Shown here: one piece after another, positions 8,370 through 17,518 of the stretch | Layout of the letters: every line of letters begins with the position of its first letter | How positions within the stretch are numbered: the first letter of the stretch is position 1 | Origin: JBBQUP01 sp038212305 | GTDB taxonomy: Bacteria > Bacteroidota > Bacteroidia > Bacteroidales > Marinilabiliaceae | DNA length: 58,902 nt | Direction: 5' to 3' | Assembly: GCA_038212305.1 (NCBI GenBank) | Contig: JBBQUP010000006.1 | Span: 1-58,902, forward strand | Made by a program: the position numbers and the translations under genes | Notes under the pieces: model-generated | The model's database searches: none | The model's input: only the letters and a program-made list of their open reading frames with translations | Told to the model about the DNA's origin: nothing

Positions 8370-9816
8370 ATAATCGGGCGAATGATTCCTTAGCTTTTTC
8401 TTTTACTGAACGCGAAGCCCATCCTTCAAGTGTTAGTTGACGACTATCATCCAAATCAGCTAAAAAAGCGTTTTGCATGACACTAGCAATCTCTTCATCG
8501 TATAAAAAGGCAGTAATTTCAAAGTTTTGCTCAAAACTTCTAAAATCCATATTCGCCGAGCCTACTGCTGCTAAAACATTATCAACAACCATGGTTTTGG
8601 CGTGCAAAAATCCTTTTTGATAAAAATAAACTTTCACCCCAGCTTCGAGCAACTCCTTAATAAACGAACGCGATGAGAGTAACGTAATAAATGCATCGCT
8701 CTTTTCGGGCATAATAATTCGCACATCAACACCGCCCATCGCAGCCGTTTTAATTGCCATTAACACACTTTCACTAGGCGTAAAATAGGGAGTGGCCATG
8801 TACACATATTTATTGGCCGACGACACGGCTTCGAAAAATCCCATCATAATAGCTGGCCAATCCGAATCGGGACCACTGGCTGAGATTTGAACAATTTTAT
8901 CGCCTAATGTTTTTTTTGTTGGGAAATATTTTGGCTCAGCCAACTCGGTTTGACTCACAAAATACCAATCGATTAAAAAAGTGGTTTGCAGCGAGTTAAC
9001 AGCATCGCCTTCAATCATTAAATGCGTGTCACGCCAAATACCATACACTTCGCTTCCTTTCAAATAGCGATCGGCAATATTAATTCCACCTATAAAACCA
9101 ATTTCACCATCTATCACCACAATTTTTCGATGGTTACGATAATTCACTTTACTCGTAAGCCAAGGAAATCGAACTTTCAAAAAGCTCTCAACTTCAACCC
9201 CTTCGGCTCGTAATTCTTTAAAAAACGATGATTTTAACTCCCAGCTTCCAACATCATCAACAATAATGCGAACCTCGACACCTTGTCGAGCCTTATCAAT
9301 CAATAAATTTTTTATAATAGTGCCAATATCATCTAAATCAAAAATATAGTATTCTAAATGAATAAAATGCTTGGCCTCAGTAATGGCTTTCCTGAGTGCT
9401 TCAAACTTTTTTGTTCCACTGCTTAACACAGTCACTCTATTACCAACTGTTATTAACGAGTTGCTACTATTTAAGAGCAATCGAACTAAGTTTAATTTGG
9501 TATGAGCTGGAGTTCCCTTTAAAAGATTATCTTCATCGAGACGAGTAATTTGAGCTTGTGCCAAAGAAAAGAGTTGATCGAGGTTTTTCAATCCTTTGTG
9601 TGCAATAATTTTCTCTTTTCGCAGATTTTGTCCGAAAAACAAATAAAAAATAATACCTAAACCGGGAAGTAAAAGCAATATCATTATCCATGAAACCGAT
9701 TTCAAGGGATTACGATTTTCTAACACAACAACACCAATAACCAATAAAATGCTAATGGCATAGGATACGATTAAGAAAGGGATAACAAGTTGATGTATTT
9801 GCTCCAATAAATCCAT
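8353..9816 (-). CDS. cls: cardiolipin synthase (phospholipase D family)
   Basis: The 487-residue protein begins with two membrane segments (PFLIVSYAISILLVIGVVVL and MILLLLPGLGIIFYLFFGQ) and then carries two HKD motifs: NHRKIVVIDG near residue 227 and LHAKTMVVDN near residue 404, each followed by the G/S-rich continuation typical of the family (GFIGG, AAVGSANMD). This architecture is that of bacterial cardiolipin synthases, which join two phosphatidylglycerols at the inner membrane. It shares a 17-base convergent overlap with the dehydratase gene and is followed upstream by ribD on the same strand with a 23-base gap. Confidence 0.93.
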   Translation of the reverse strand: MDLLEQIHQLVIPFLIVSYAISILLVIGVVVLENRNPLKSVSWIMILLLLPGLGIIFYLFFGQNLRKEKIIAHKGLKNLDQLFSLAQAQITRLDEDNLLKGTPAHTKLNLVRLLLNSSNSLITVGNRVTVLSSGTKKFEALRKAITEAKHFIHLEYYIFDLDDIGTIIKNLLIDKARQGVEVRIIVDDVGSWELKSSFFKELRAEGVEVESFLKVRFPWLTSKVNYRNHRKIVVIDGEIGFIGGINIADRYLKGSEVYGIWRDTHLMIEGDAVNSLQTTFLIDWYFVSQTELAEPKYFPTKKTLGDKIVQISASGPDSDWPAIMMGFFEAVSSANKYVYMATPYFTPSESVLMAIKTAAMGGVDVRIIMPEKSDAFITLLSSRSFIKELLEAGVKVYFYQKGFLHAKTMVVDNVLAAVGSANMDFRSFEQNFEITAFLYDEEIASVMQNAFLADLDDSRQLTLEGWASRSVKEKAKESFARLFSPLL

Positions 9817-9839
9817 AGATAGCCTAATAATTACAACAG

Positions 9840-10916
9840 TTAATATAGTAATTTATTGATATAAATTGCACATGAGCTATCGTCAAAAAATGAAGTAGAT
9901 ATATTTAAGCCATCCAAAACAGGCGCTTTTACGCCATTTTTGAAGTTAATAGCACCCGAATAAACATAGGCTTCATCCCAAAACCCCGCATTAATGAACG
10001 ATTGCAACAATTCCGCTCCGCCTTCAACAATGAGTGATTGAAGACCTCTCGTTGCTAAATGAGTTAAAATAGTAGGAATTAAATTATCGTCGAAATCTAC
10101 AGAAACAACCTCCAAATTTTTAGTCCAAGTGCTGCTTTTTGCTGAAAAAACCAGTGTAGGACAACTTCCATCAAATAATTTTAGCGATGCTGGCAAACGC
10201 CCGCTTTGATCCAGAACCACTCGCAAAGGCTGATGTCCGTAATAATCACGAACCGTAAGCGATGGGTCATCAATTAAAGCAGTGTTAGTTCCAATTAAAA
10301 TGGCTTGTTCATGCGTACGTTGTTTGTGAACCTCACGCCGAGCAAAATCATTGGTTATCCATTTTATTCGAGGTGCTTCTTCTTCGTTTCGTAGTAAATC
10401 TATAAATCCATCGGCCGATTGTGCCCACTTGAGTATCACAAAAGGACGTTTCTTCTCCTGAAAAGTAAAAAAGCGTCGGTTCAACCATCTACTCTCCTTT
10501 TCAAGAACGCCCACTTTAACATCAATTCCGGCATCACACATCATTTCAATACCTTTGCCAGCCACTTCCGAAAACGAATCCACACATCCAATAACCACTC
10601 TAGGAATTTCCATCTCAATAATTAGCTTCGAGCAAGGAGGGGTTTTTCCGTAATGAGCGCAGGGCTCAAGGTTAACATACAAAGTCGATTTTTTCAACAA
10701 CGATTTATCCTTAACACTCCGAATCGCATTTACCTCGGCATGTGGTTCCCCTGCTTTACAATGATATCCTTCACCAATTATTTGATCATCACAAACAATA
10801 ACCGAACCTACCAAAGGATTGGGATACGTATGCCCTAATCCTTGCGATGCCAATTGTATCGCTCGTTGCATGTAGAATTCATCTATTATAGTATTGCTAT
10901 CGCCAAATTGAGACAT
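9840..10916 (-). CDS. ribD: bifunctional riboflavin biosynthesis deaminase/reductase RibD
   Basis: The 358-residue enzyme performs the deamination and reduction steps after GTP cyclohydrolase II in riboflavin synthesis. The N-terminal deaminase domain carries the zinc ligands in HAEVNAI (about residue 59) and PCAHYGKTPPC (about residue 86). The reductase domain starts near residue 150 with PFVILKWAQSADGFI and has the NADPH-site signature LIVEGGAELLQSFI near its end. The length is normal. It is divergent from prmC across a 181-base gap, an arrangement I recall from other Bacteroidota. No FMN riboswitch was recognised upstream. Confidence 0.94.
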   Translation of the reverse strand: MSQFGDSNTIIDEFYMQRAIQLASQGLGHTYPNPLVGSVIVCDDQIIGEGYHCKAGEPHAEVNAIRSVKDKSLLKKSTLYVNLEPCAHYGKTPPCSKLIIEMEIPRVVIGCVDSFSEVAGKGIEMMCDAGIDVKVGVLEKESRWLNRRFFTFQEKKRPFVILKWAQSADGFIDLLRNEEEAPRIKWITNDFARREVHKQRTHEQAILIGTNTALIDDPSLTVRDYYGHQPLRVVLDQSGRLPASLKLFDGSCPTLVFSAKSSTWTKNLEVVSVDFDDNLIPTILTHLATRGLQSLIVEGGAELLQSFINAGFWDEAYVYSGAINFKNGVKAPVLDGLNISTSFFDDSSCAIYINKLLY

Positions 10917-11065
10917 AATATAACCGAGATATTAATTGTTAAGCGGTAAAATAAATTTATACAATGATACAAAAATGCAGCAAATTGTTGGTTGATAAAA
11001 AATAAGCAAATAGAGAAATAGATAGGTGAACTGTATTGATTTAACCACTATTTATCCGAAACCAC

Positions 11066-11073
11066 TATCTTTG
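11066..11073 (+). promoter_or_regulatory. probable -7 box for prmC
   Basis: TATCTTTG matches TAnnTTTG exactly and lies 24 bases before the prmC ATG. A TTG at the usual spacing is not present; the nearest is 27 bases upstream. Confidence 0.4.
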
Positions 11074-11097
11074 AACATAAATTCCAAATAGATTCCA

Positions 11098-11967
11098 ATG
11101 CCAGAGAATACCTTACCCACCATACACAATGCCCTTAAAACCTTGCAAAACCAACTAAATGTTAGTTACGATGGAGACGAAGCCCGGCGTATATCTCAGT
11201 TAGTTTTGGAATGGATCACAGGTTTTTCAACGGCCAGATTACTTGCTTTTGGAACCGACACGCTAACACATGAACATAACGTAAAACTACAATCTGCAAC
11301 AAAGCGCATAATTACTGGAGAGCCAATTCAATATGTTTTGGGTGAAGCATGGTTTCGAAACCTGCCATATGTTGTGACACCAGCCGTTTTAATTCCTCGA
11401 CCCGAAACCGAAGAATTGGTTGACTGGATAGTGCAAGCCGTAAAAATTCCAAACCCTAAAATTCTTGATATTGGAACTGGCAGCGGTTGCATTGCCATTT
11501 CGTTGGCGTTGGAAATCAATGGATCACAGGTTAATGCATGGGATATTTCTGTTGATGCAATTGCCATTGCGTCCCAAAATGCTACACGTTTAAAGGCTAA
11601 AGTCGATTTTGTTCAGGCAGATGCTTTAAACACTTCACATCAGCCTGCGTTAACAGCTTTAGAGGTTATTGTTAGCAACCCTCCCTATGTTTTAGAGTCG
11701 GAAAAAGAATTGATGCATCGCAATGTGCTGGATCACGAACCTCATACAGCACTATTTGTTCCCAACAACGAAGCTCTATTGTTTTACGATGCCATTGCAC
11801 GATTGGCAATAAAATCGCTCGCCTCAGGAGGATATCTGTTTTTTGAGATTAATGAACAAAAAGGAGAAGCTGTGGTATCACTTCTTCAAGAACTTGGATT
11901 TGATGAAGTTGAATTAAAAGCCGACTTATTTGGAAAATACCGGATGGTTAAAGCCCGTCAGAAATAG
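11098..11967 (+). CDS. prmC: release factor glutamine methyltransferase PrmC (HemK)
   Basis: The 289-residue protein N5-methylates the GGQ glutamine of peptide release factors. The N-terminal helical substrate domain covers about residues 1-85. The Rossmann methyltransferase domain follows, with the SAM-binding motif LDIGTGSGCIA (about residue 120) and the catalytic NPPY motif in VSNPPYVLES (about residue 194). PRPETEELVDW, typical of this family, lies between. Its last 20 bases overlap the convergent AcpH-like gene. prfA is not in the window. Confidence 0.95.
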   Translation: MPENTLPTIHNALKTLQNQLNVSYDGDEARRISQLVLEWITGFSTARLLAFGTDTLTHEHNVKLQSATKRIITGEPIQYVLGEAWFRNLPYVVTPAVLIPRPETEELVDWIVQAVKIPNPKILDIGTGSGCIAISLALEINGSQVNAWDISVDAIAIASQNATRLKAKVDFVQADALNTSHQPALTALEVIVSNPPYVLESEKELMHRNVLDHEPHTALFVPNNEALLFYDAIARLAIKSLASGGYLFFEINEQKGEAVVSLLQELGFDEVELKADLFGKYRMVKARQK

Positions 11968-12562
11968 GTCTAAGTTGATCAATACTGATCAATTCGTGCA
12001 CAACCATTCGCTTAACCTCATCCATAAATACAGCAAACTCCTGTTCAAACAACTCATAATTTGCTTGGAGAACTTCTATTAAAAAATCAATGTGATCAGG
12101 AATACCGGCGTGTTTAACCATTATTCGTAATGCATTATCAAGGCCTTGTAGGGTTTGATAACTCTCTAAACGACGGTTTTTAATTAAAAATGGAAGAAAT
12201 TGTTTAACCTCCATTGGCAATAAAAAATAGTTTTGAATAAGCAATTTATGCACACCAGAAGCAAACATTTTTAGCGATTGCGATGAGTATTTATTCCAGC
12301 TGGATGCCAATAAATGGTCATAAACCAAATCGTTAACAACACCCGAATAACGATTAAATTTTGGTTTAAAACGAGAGCCACTTTGCTTAAAAAGTTGATG
12401 AGAATCGGTGAATGAATCAATTTTCCTATGAAGTATTATTCCTTGCTGTATAGAATAGCTGTATTGTTCATGCCGCCTCCCCTTCACATAATCACCTATA
12501 AAATTACCAATCCGAATATTCGAATCATCGCCCGACAAATATAAGTGCGCTAAAAAATTCAT
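11948..12562 (-). CDS. acpH: ACP phosphodiesterase-like hydrolase (AcpH family)
   Basis: This 204-residue protein starts MNFLAHLYLSGDD, the conserved opening of AcpH, so the ATG at 12562 is preferred over an in-frame ATG 24 bases upstream. Further family motifs are RIGNFIGDYVKG, GIILHRKIDSFTDSH and DLVYDHLLA, which supply the His/Asp metal ligands of this HD-like hydrolase fold. AcpH removes the 4'-phosphopantetheine arm from acyl carrier protein in E. coli; distant members may act on other substrates. It lies 54 bases after the glycosyltransferase gene on the same strand and overlaps prmC tail to tail. Confidence 0.85.
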   Translation of the reverse strand: MNFLAHLYLSGDDSNIRIGNFIGDYVKGRRHEQYSYSIQQGIILHRKIDSFTDSHQLFKQSGSRFKPKFNRYSGVVNDLVYDHLLASSWNKYSSQSLKMFASGVHKLLIQNYFLLPMEVKQFLPFLIKNRRLESYQTLQGLDNALRIMVKHAGIPDHIDFLIEVLQANYELFEQEFAVFMDEVKRMVVHELISIDQLRPISDGL

Positions 12563-12616
12563 TAATGATTTAAAGTTATAACGCAATTATTTGTTCAATT
12601 GCATTCGTCAGTGGAT

Positions 12617-13747
12617 TTAACATAAACTGCCATGAACTTTACGTCCTTTCCATCCCACATTAAATAAAAACCCAGTAAAAGCAATCCCTACAATAAAAAT
12701 AGGATGTATCAATTCAACTAATACAAATCGTAATTTATTCTTAGGAAACGGAATAACTGCTTGCCCAACGTTAAACATGCGCCATTCGATATACATCTTC
12801 AGGATCATACAACCGCCCCACAATCCCAGTAAATTCAGACTCCACAATCCGGATACAAATAAAAATACCAAGCTAATATTTGCCAGTAAAACAATTATGG
12901 CAGTTCCAATAGTCGTTAAATTAGAATAGCCCTTGCTTTTTGATGCCCAACGAATGCGCTGGTTCAACAAGGTTTTAAATGTTTGTTCCGATTCGGTTAT
13001 TACAACTGATTCGGAATTATTTAACAGTTGAATTGACTTTTTATGCTTAATGGCTTCATGCAGCAAAAACATATCATCGCCTGATAAATAATTTGATTTA
13101 AGCTCGTCCTTAATACTGTAGTAAAATTGTTTTTTAAAAGCCAAATTTGCACCACTACACATGATAGGTCGGTTATTTAAAGCCATCCCTACAGTAGATA
13201 ATTGAAGCGACAAATGATCAATGTATTGAAAATCCTGAAAAAAACTCCCATTGCTGGTTAACTTTACCAACCCAATTATTAAATCAGGTGAATTTTTCTG
13301 AATGATTCCGGCCATATTTAAGAGCCAATTCGCTGGAAAGATGCAATCGGCATCAGTGGTTACAACATACTCGCCTTTAGCCATTTCAACTCCAGTCAGT
13401 ATCGCTTGTTTCTTGCCCCTACCAACCGATTGAACAACATTAAAAGTATAGGATGAACAATTGCTTAAAGCCTCATTCCACAAATCGGATGAGTAGTCAT
13501 TCACCAATATAATCTCGTATTTATCTGAGGGATAAACACCTGAAGTGATGGATTTTAATAATGTCGGTAGATTCTTCGCTTCGTTTCGAAAAGGAACTAC
13601 GATGGATAAAAAAGGCAAAGCACCATCGAACTCGGGAATTTGAGTATTGTTAACCATGCTACCCAAACCCGTGAGTACCAATAATACTCCTATCAAATAA
13701 ATAAGTACAAATAATACAGCACAGGCCGCCAGACTAGAAAGAATCAA
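12617..13747 (-). CDS. membrane-associated family 2 glycosyltransferase
   Basis: The 376-residue protein has an N-terminal membrane helix, then a GT2 catalytic domain: LSIVVPFRNEAKNLPTLL, EIILVNDYSSD, and the metal-binding DADC near residue 133. The acceptor-side QRIRWASKSKG resembles the Q/RxxRW motif of processive-type GT2 enzymes. Two or three hydrophobic segments follow near the C-terminus. Sugar donor and acceptor cannot be read from the sequence; a lipid or envelope glycan acceptor is likely from the membrane anchoring. It follows the HU/SPOR gene by 8 bases, so the two are probably co-transcribed. Confidence 0.85.
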   Translation of the reverse strand: MILSSLAACAVLFVLIYLIGVLLVLTGLGSMVNNTQIPEFDGALPFLSIVVPFRNEAKNLPTLLKSITSGVYPSDKYEIILVNDYSSDLWNEALSNCSSYTFNVVQSVGRGKKQAILTGVEMAKGEYVVTTDADCIFPANWLLNMAGIIQKNSPDLIIGLVKLTSNGSFFQDFQYIDHLSLQLSTVGMALNNRPIMCSGANLAFKKQFYYSIKDELKSNYLSGDDMFLLHEAIKHKKSIQLLNNSESVVITESEQTFKTLLNQRIRWASKSKGYSNLTTIGTAIIVLLANISLVFLFVSGLWSLNLLGLWGGCMILKMYIEWRMFNVGQAVIPFPKNKLRFVLVELIHPIFIVGIAFTGFLFNVGWKGRKVHGSLC

Positions 13748-13755
13748 TTCGCCAA

Positions 13756-14790
13756 TTAATTTCGAATGGTAATAATATAGTTCTCAATGCGATATTTGTT
13801 AACGATGACTTCTTGTCGGGCTTCAGCCGAAATCAGATCACCACGCACATCAACACTAACCAAATACTTGCCACCGCGTTCAATAATCTTGGCTTTATCA
13901 AGTCCCTTTTTCTGTAATTCGTTTACCATTTCATTTGCAAGTGCACTTTGAGCAAAAGTTCCACTAATAATATGATACTCGCGTTTCATTAATGGCACTG
14001 CAATCACTGGTTGCACAGGTGCAGGAGGAATTACTTCTCGAACTGGCTCTGTAACCACAATAGGCTCTACGTTTTGAGCAGGTTTATTTCGGAAAAAACT
14101 ATAATAAACTACCCCTATCAATAGAGGAAGAAAAATAAAAAGAAGCAAAAACAGTGCGAGTGAATTCCCTTTTCGAGCTTTTGCAGCTGATACTGGAGCA
14201 GCTTTTGCAGCTGGTTTTACTGGTATTTTTGCTTTTATAGGCTCAGGCTTACGTATTGGAGGCGTAACTAATGGCCTTTCAGGTTCATGAGTTGTTTGAT
14301 TATCAATTTGTAATAGTTTTTCGTTTTTCAATATTGTTGGAGTAATTATAACTTCTGAACCTGACCCGATGTTTTCAGAACCAACTTCGGCATTCGAAAC
14401 GATATCTAACAAATCCTTTGTGATTTTTAAATCTTTATTTTTTGCTTTAACAATGCTCGCTTCACTTGCAGTTTCAGCTGATTCTTGATGAAATTTTAAA
14501 ATACCACTTTCATCCATAGTAAATCGCCCTAATCCAGTCAATATATATTGTCTGGATTCATCAAGCGTACTTTTTATTGAAGTCACAAAATCATTTACTT
14601 TAGTTAAAGCTGCTGCGGGTTCTAAACCTTCAGCTTCAACAATATGATTAACTAAAAGCCCATCATTAAAACTTAAAAAATTATTGAAAAGAACGGTATG
14701 CCCATTTTCATTGGAGATAATGAATGCTCCAAAACCTGGAACAATTACGCGATTATTCTCTTTTACCAATTTATTTAAATAATTAATCAT
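13756..14790 (-). CDS. HU-like (CCDC81-type) N-terminal domain plus SPOR domain envelope protein
   Basis: The 344-residue protein has three parts. Residues 1 to about 105 resemble the HU-CCDC81 domain of Bacteroidota, opening MINYLNKLVKENNRVIVPGFGAF and containing ILTGLGRF. A linker rich in Pro, Ala and Lys is followed by one membrane helix (about residues 208-232, LFLLLFIFLPLLIGVVYYSF). The C-terminus from about residue 268 (REYHIISGTFAQSALANEMV) is a SPOR domain, a family that binds denuded septal peptidoglycan. The HU-like part would face the cytoplasm and the SPOR part the periplasm. That suggests a role at the division site; nucleic-acid binding by the HU-like part is unproven. Confidence 0.85.
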   Translation of the reverse strand: MINYLNKLVKENNRVIVPGFGAFIISNENGHTVLFNNFLSFNDGLLVNHIVEAEGLEPAAALTKVNDFVTSIKSTLDESRQYILTGLGRFTMDESGILKFHQESAETASEASIVKAKNKDLKITKDLLDIVSNAEVGSENIGSGSEVIITPTILKNEKLLQIDNQTTHEPERPLVTPPIRKPEPIKAKIPVKPAAKAAPVSAAKARKGNSLALFLLLFIFLPLLIGVVYYSFFRNKPAQNVEPIVVTEPVREVIPPAPVQPVIAVPLMKREYHIISGTFAQSALANEMVNELQKKGLDKAKIIERGGKYLVSVDVRGDLISAEARQEVIVNKYRIENYIITIRN

Positions 14791-15113
14791 AGATGTTTGA
14801 TGATTGGTTAATCCTTCAAGGCAAAGGGTGTATTAAACTAATTAATGTTAAAGATAATGAGAAAATGAGAAATGACCTAAATATTTTTAAACATGCTTTG
14901 CGTTCTAATTTTTTACGAATCACTTAGTAACAAAATCTGTATGTTATTCACATAAATTTTAGCCTCCATTCATCACTCAACAGCTGTCTTTTATCAATAA
15001 AATAAGACTTTTCGCTCTTAATATTTTTTTATTGTTGTCAATTGTCATATATTTTTCAAACAAATAAGAACAAACGTTACTCATCATAAAAAACCGATTA
15101 AATACTTTACATT
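14791..15113. other. divergent intergenic region
   Basis: This AT-rich stretch of 323 bases lies between the HU/SPOR gene and the first LRR gene. I found no exact TAnnTTTG box in the right place for either gene, no strong hairpin and no ORF. Confidence 0.4.
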
Positions 15114-17174
15114 ATGAAAAAAATTAGACTACTTTTTATTGCTTTTCTTTTTACCATTGCAGTAAATGCCCAAGTAAACGGTTCAGCAAACCTCATTACG
15201 CCAGGTACTTTATCTTCAATATTAACTACTCCCGAACTAAATTCTATCACTAACTTGACGGTTACTGGTACGATGAACCAGATCGATTTCATGGCTATTA
15301 AGAACATGCCTGCATTAACTTCAGTTGATTTAAGCGGAGCAGCCATTAGTGAATACACCGATGTTTTGACTTACCCTGCCAATGAAATTCCAGCTGGCGC
15401 ATTCTACCCTAACACTTTATTAATCTCAATCAAACTTCCAACTACTACTACATCAATTGGGGAAAATGCTTTTCGTGGATGCTCGGCTTTACCGTCGATT
15501 ATACTGCCCGAAGGTGTTACCAACATTACGCGTAGTGCATTTATAAATTGTTTAAATTTAACAACTATCTCACTTCCAACTACATTAACAACTGTTGGTG
15601 CTTGGGTATTTCAAGGATGTAGCAAAATAAATAATGTTGTATTTCCTGCGGCTGTTACATCAATTGGCGATGGCGCATTTTTTGGTTGTTCCGAATTAAC
15701 GGCCATTGCAATACCAACAGGGGTAACGACCATCGGTGCAACCACATTTCGCAATTGTATCGGATTAACATCAGTTACCATTCCCGAATCGGTTACGTCA
15801 ATTGGAGTCAGTGCATTTCGTAACTGTGCGAAACTAGCAGGATTAACACTTCCATCGGGTTTAACAACTATTGCTAGCTGGACTTTCGAAAACTGTTTGA
15901 AATTAAGTTCGTTAACTATTCCAGCATCTACAACTTCAATTGGGGACTATGCATTTTCAACCTGCCCTGCATTAGCTTCAGTCAGCATTCCAGCATCAGT
16001 AGTAACTATTGGTAACTATGCCTTTTATAAATGTATTGGATTAACTGGCGTTGTTTTGCCAAGCACCACAACAAGTTTAGGCGCTCATGCGTTTGATGAA
16101 TGTACAAGTCTATCTTCGGTTACACTGCCAACAGCCATCACAACTATTGCAGGCAATCTTTTTCGCAAATGCAGTGCATTAACCGCAATTACAATTCCGG
16201 CATCAGTTACAACTATTGATCTTTATGCATTTGCTGATTGTAGCCTATTAGCAACTGTTTATATTCCTTCGGGTGTAACCAGTATTGGTAATTATGCTTT
16301 CTTCAATTGTAGCGCATTAGCATCTATTAACCTACCTAGTTCCCTTGTAACAATTGAAAGTTTTGGCTTTTTAAACTGTACAAATTTAGGTTCAATAGTT
16401 ATTCCAAGTTTAGTAGCTACCATTAATAGCAATGCATTCCAAAATTGCAATAAACTTACTACCGTATCAATTCCTGCATCTACAACAACTATTGGATTAT
16501 CGGCTTTTTATAAATGCAGCGGGCTATTCACAGTTAATGCATCAAACCCCAACTACTCAAGTCTTGACGGCGTTTTGTTCAATAAAAATCAAACCACACT
16601 TATTCAGTGTCCTACTTCAAAAACTGGTGTATATAATATCCCAACAACTGTCACCACCATTGACGAAAGCGCCTTTAACAACTGTATTAATTTAACATCA
16701 ATTGATATTCCAACTTCGGTAACCACTATTAACAACAGCGCATTTGTTTTTTGTAGCGGATTAACTTCAATTAATGCTCATTCAGCAACCCCAATCAATT
16801 TAGACTCAAGACCAGATGTATTCAATGGTGTTACGGTTTCAAATTGTGTGTTAAATGTGCCAGAGGGTTCAGCTATAGCCTATGATGCAGCCACTTACTG
16901 GACAAATTTTACATCCATTGTAGAATCAATTGCAACAGACATTAAACTGCCATCTAAAAAGGCAACATTAAGTATCTATCCAAACATTATTACTGATGGA
17001 TTTACTGTTGATGCAGGCAATGACATATCTGTTTTATCGCTTTACGATTTAACGGGTCATTTGTTATTATCTCAGCAAGTTAGCGGCAAAACAAACGTAA
17101 ATATGGAACATTTAACCAATGGCATCTATTTAGTGAATGTAAACGGAATAACAACCCGTTTGGTGAAGAAATAG
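15114..17174 (+). CDS. BspA-type leucine-rich repeat protein with T9SS sorting domain
   Basis: The 686-residue protein has a signal peptide (LLFIAFLFTIAVNAQ), a short N-terminal module shared with the gene at 17519, and about 18 LRR_5 repeats of roughly 23 residues, each of the form S-I-G-x-x-A-F-x-x-C-x-x-L-x-x-V-x-I-P. A T9SS type A sorting domain closes it (from about residue 610: ATLSIYPN to NGIYLVNVNG). BspA-like proteins of oral Bacteroidota bind host matrix proteins or other bacteria; adhesion here is inference. The repeats are tandem at the DNA level with a period near 69 bases, so the copy number may change by recombination. Confidence 0.9.
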   Translation: MKKIRLLFIAFLFTIAVNAQVNGSANLITPGTLSSILTTPELNSITNLTVTGTMNQIDFMAIKNMPALTSVDLSGAAISEYTDVLTYPANEIPAGAFYPNTLLISIKLPTTTTSIGENAFRGCSALPSIILPEGVTNITRSAFINCLNLTTISLPTTLTTVGAWVFQGCSKINNVVFPAAVTSIGDGAFFGCSELTAIAIPTGVTTIGATTFRNCIGLTSVTIPESVTSIGVSAFRNCAKLAGLTLPSGLTTIASWTFENCLKLSSLTIPASTTSIGDYAFSTCPALASVSIPASVVTIGNYAFYKCIGLTGVVLPSTTTSLGAHAFDECTSLSSVTLPTAITTIAGNLFRKCSALTAITIPASVTTIDLYAFADCSLLATVYIPSGVTSIGNYAFFNCSALASINLPSSLVTIESFGFLNCTNLGSIVIPSLVATINSNAFQNCNKLTTVSIPASTTTIGLSAFYKCSGLFTVNASNPNYSSLDGVLFNKNQTTLIQCPTSKTGVYNIPTTVTTIDESAFNNCINLTSIDIPTSVTTINNSAFVFCSGLTSINAHSATPINLDSRPDVFNGVTVSNCVLNVPEGSAIAYDAATYWTNFTSIVESIATDIKLPSKKATLSIYPNIITDGFTVDAGNDISVLSLYDLTGHLLLSQQVSGKTNVNMEHLTNGIYLVNVNGITTRLVKK

Positions 17175-17202
17175 AGAGAAAGATAGGAAGTTAAAAAGAA
17201 GG

Positions 17203-17265
17203 GAAGATTTTTAGATTCAGAAGATTAGAGCGATTAGAGGGTTCTCGCTTTATCTAAAATTCTTC
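17203..17265 (+). terminator. long hairpin after the first LRR gene
   Basis: Arms GAAGATTTTTAGAT and ATCTAAAATTCTTC pair with one mismatch around a 35-base loop, which itself contains a weak AGCG/CGCT stem. A run of T-rich sequence follows. It probably marks the mRNA 3' end, but it is not a classical short terminator. Confidence 0.4.
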
Positions 17266-17441
17266 CACTCTTATTTTTCTCTTCCTATTTATTGATAAAC
17301 GAAAACCAACTGAATTAACTGATGATTAGCAAGAGCTCATATTTATTTTTTGCGCATCACCCAGTATGTTATATTTCACAGTCAGCCTAGCGGCAGCCAT
17401 TCGAATAGGTTTTAACAGATTAATTTAAACACACTTAACCC

Positions 17442-17472
17442 TTGCGCAAATATAAAAACAGCCGTAACTTTA
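17442..17472 (+). promoter_or_regulatory. promoter of the second LRR gene
   Basis: TTG (17442-17444) is followed after 20 bases by TAACTTTA (17465-17472), one mismatch from TAnnTTTG. The -7 box ends 46 bases before the ATG. Confidence 0.5.
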
Positions 17473-17518
17473 GTAAACTTTTAAACTCTGTAAACCATTT
17501 GTTAAAACACAATCGACT

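Larger units (their letters stand above)
17175..17518. other. intergenic region between the two LRR genes
   Basis: The 344 bases hold a long hairpin at 17203-17265, just after the first LRR gene, and a promoter for the second LRR gene at 17442-17472. No ORF or RNA gene is recognised. Confidence 0.5.

Noticed and set aside
10917..11097. FMN riboswitch upstream of ribD
   Set aside because: The conserved RFN-element blocks were not seen in the 181-base gap on either strand.
15450..16780. Tandem ~69-base periodicity as a CRISPR-like or satellite array
   Set aside because: The period is that of 23-residue LRR_5 units in frame with the coding sequence; there are no identical repeats with unique spacers.
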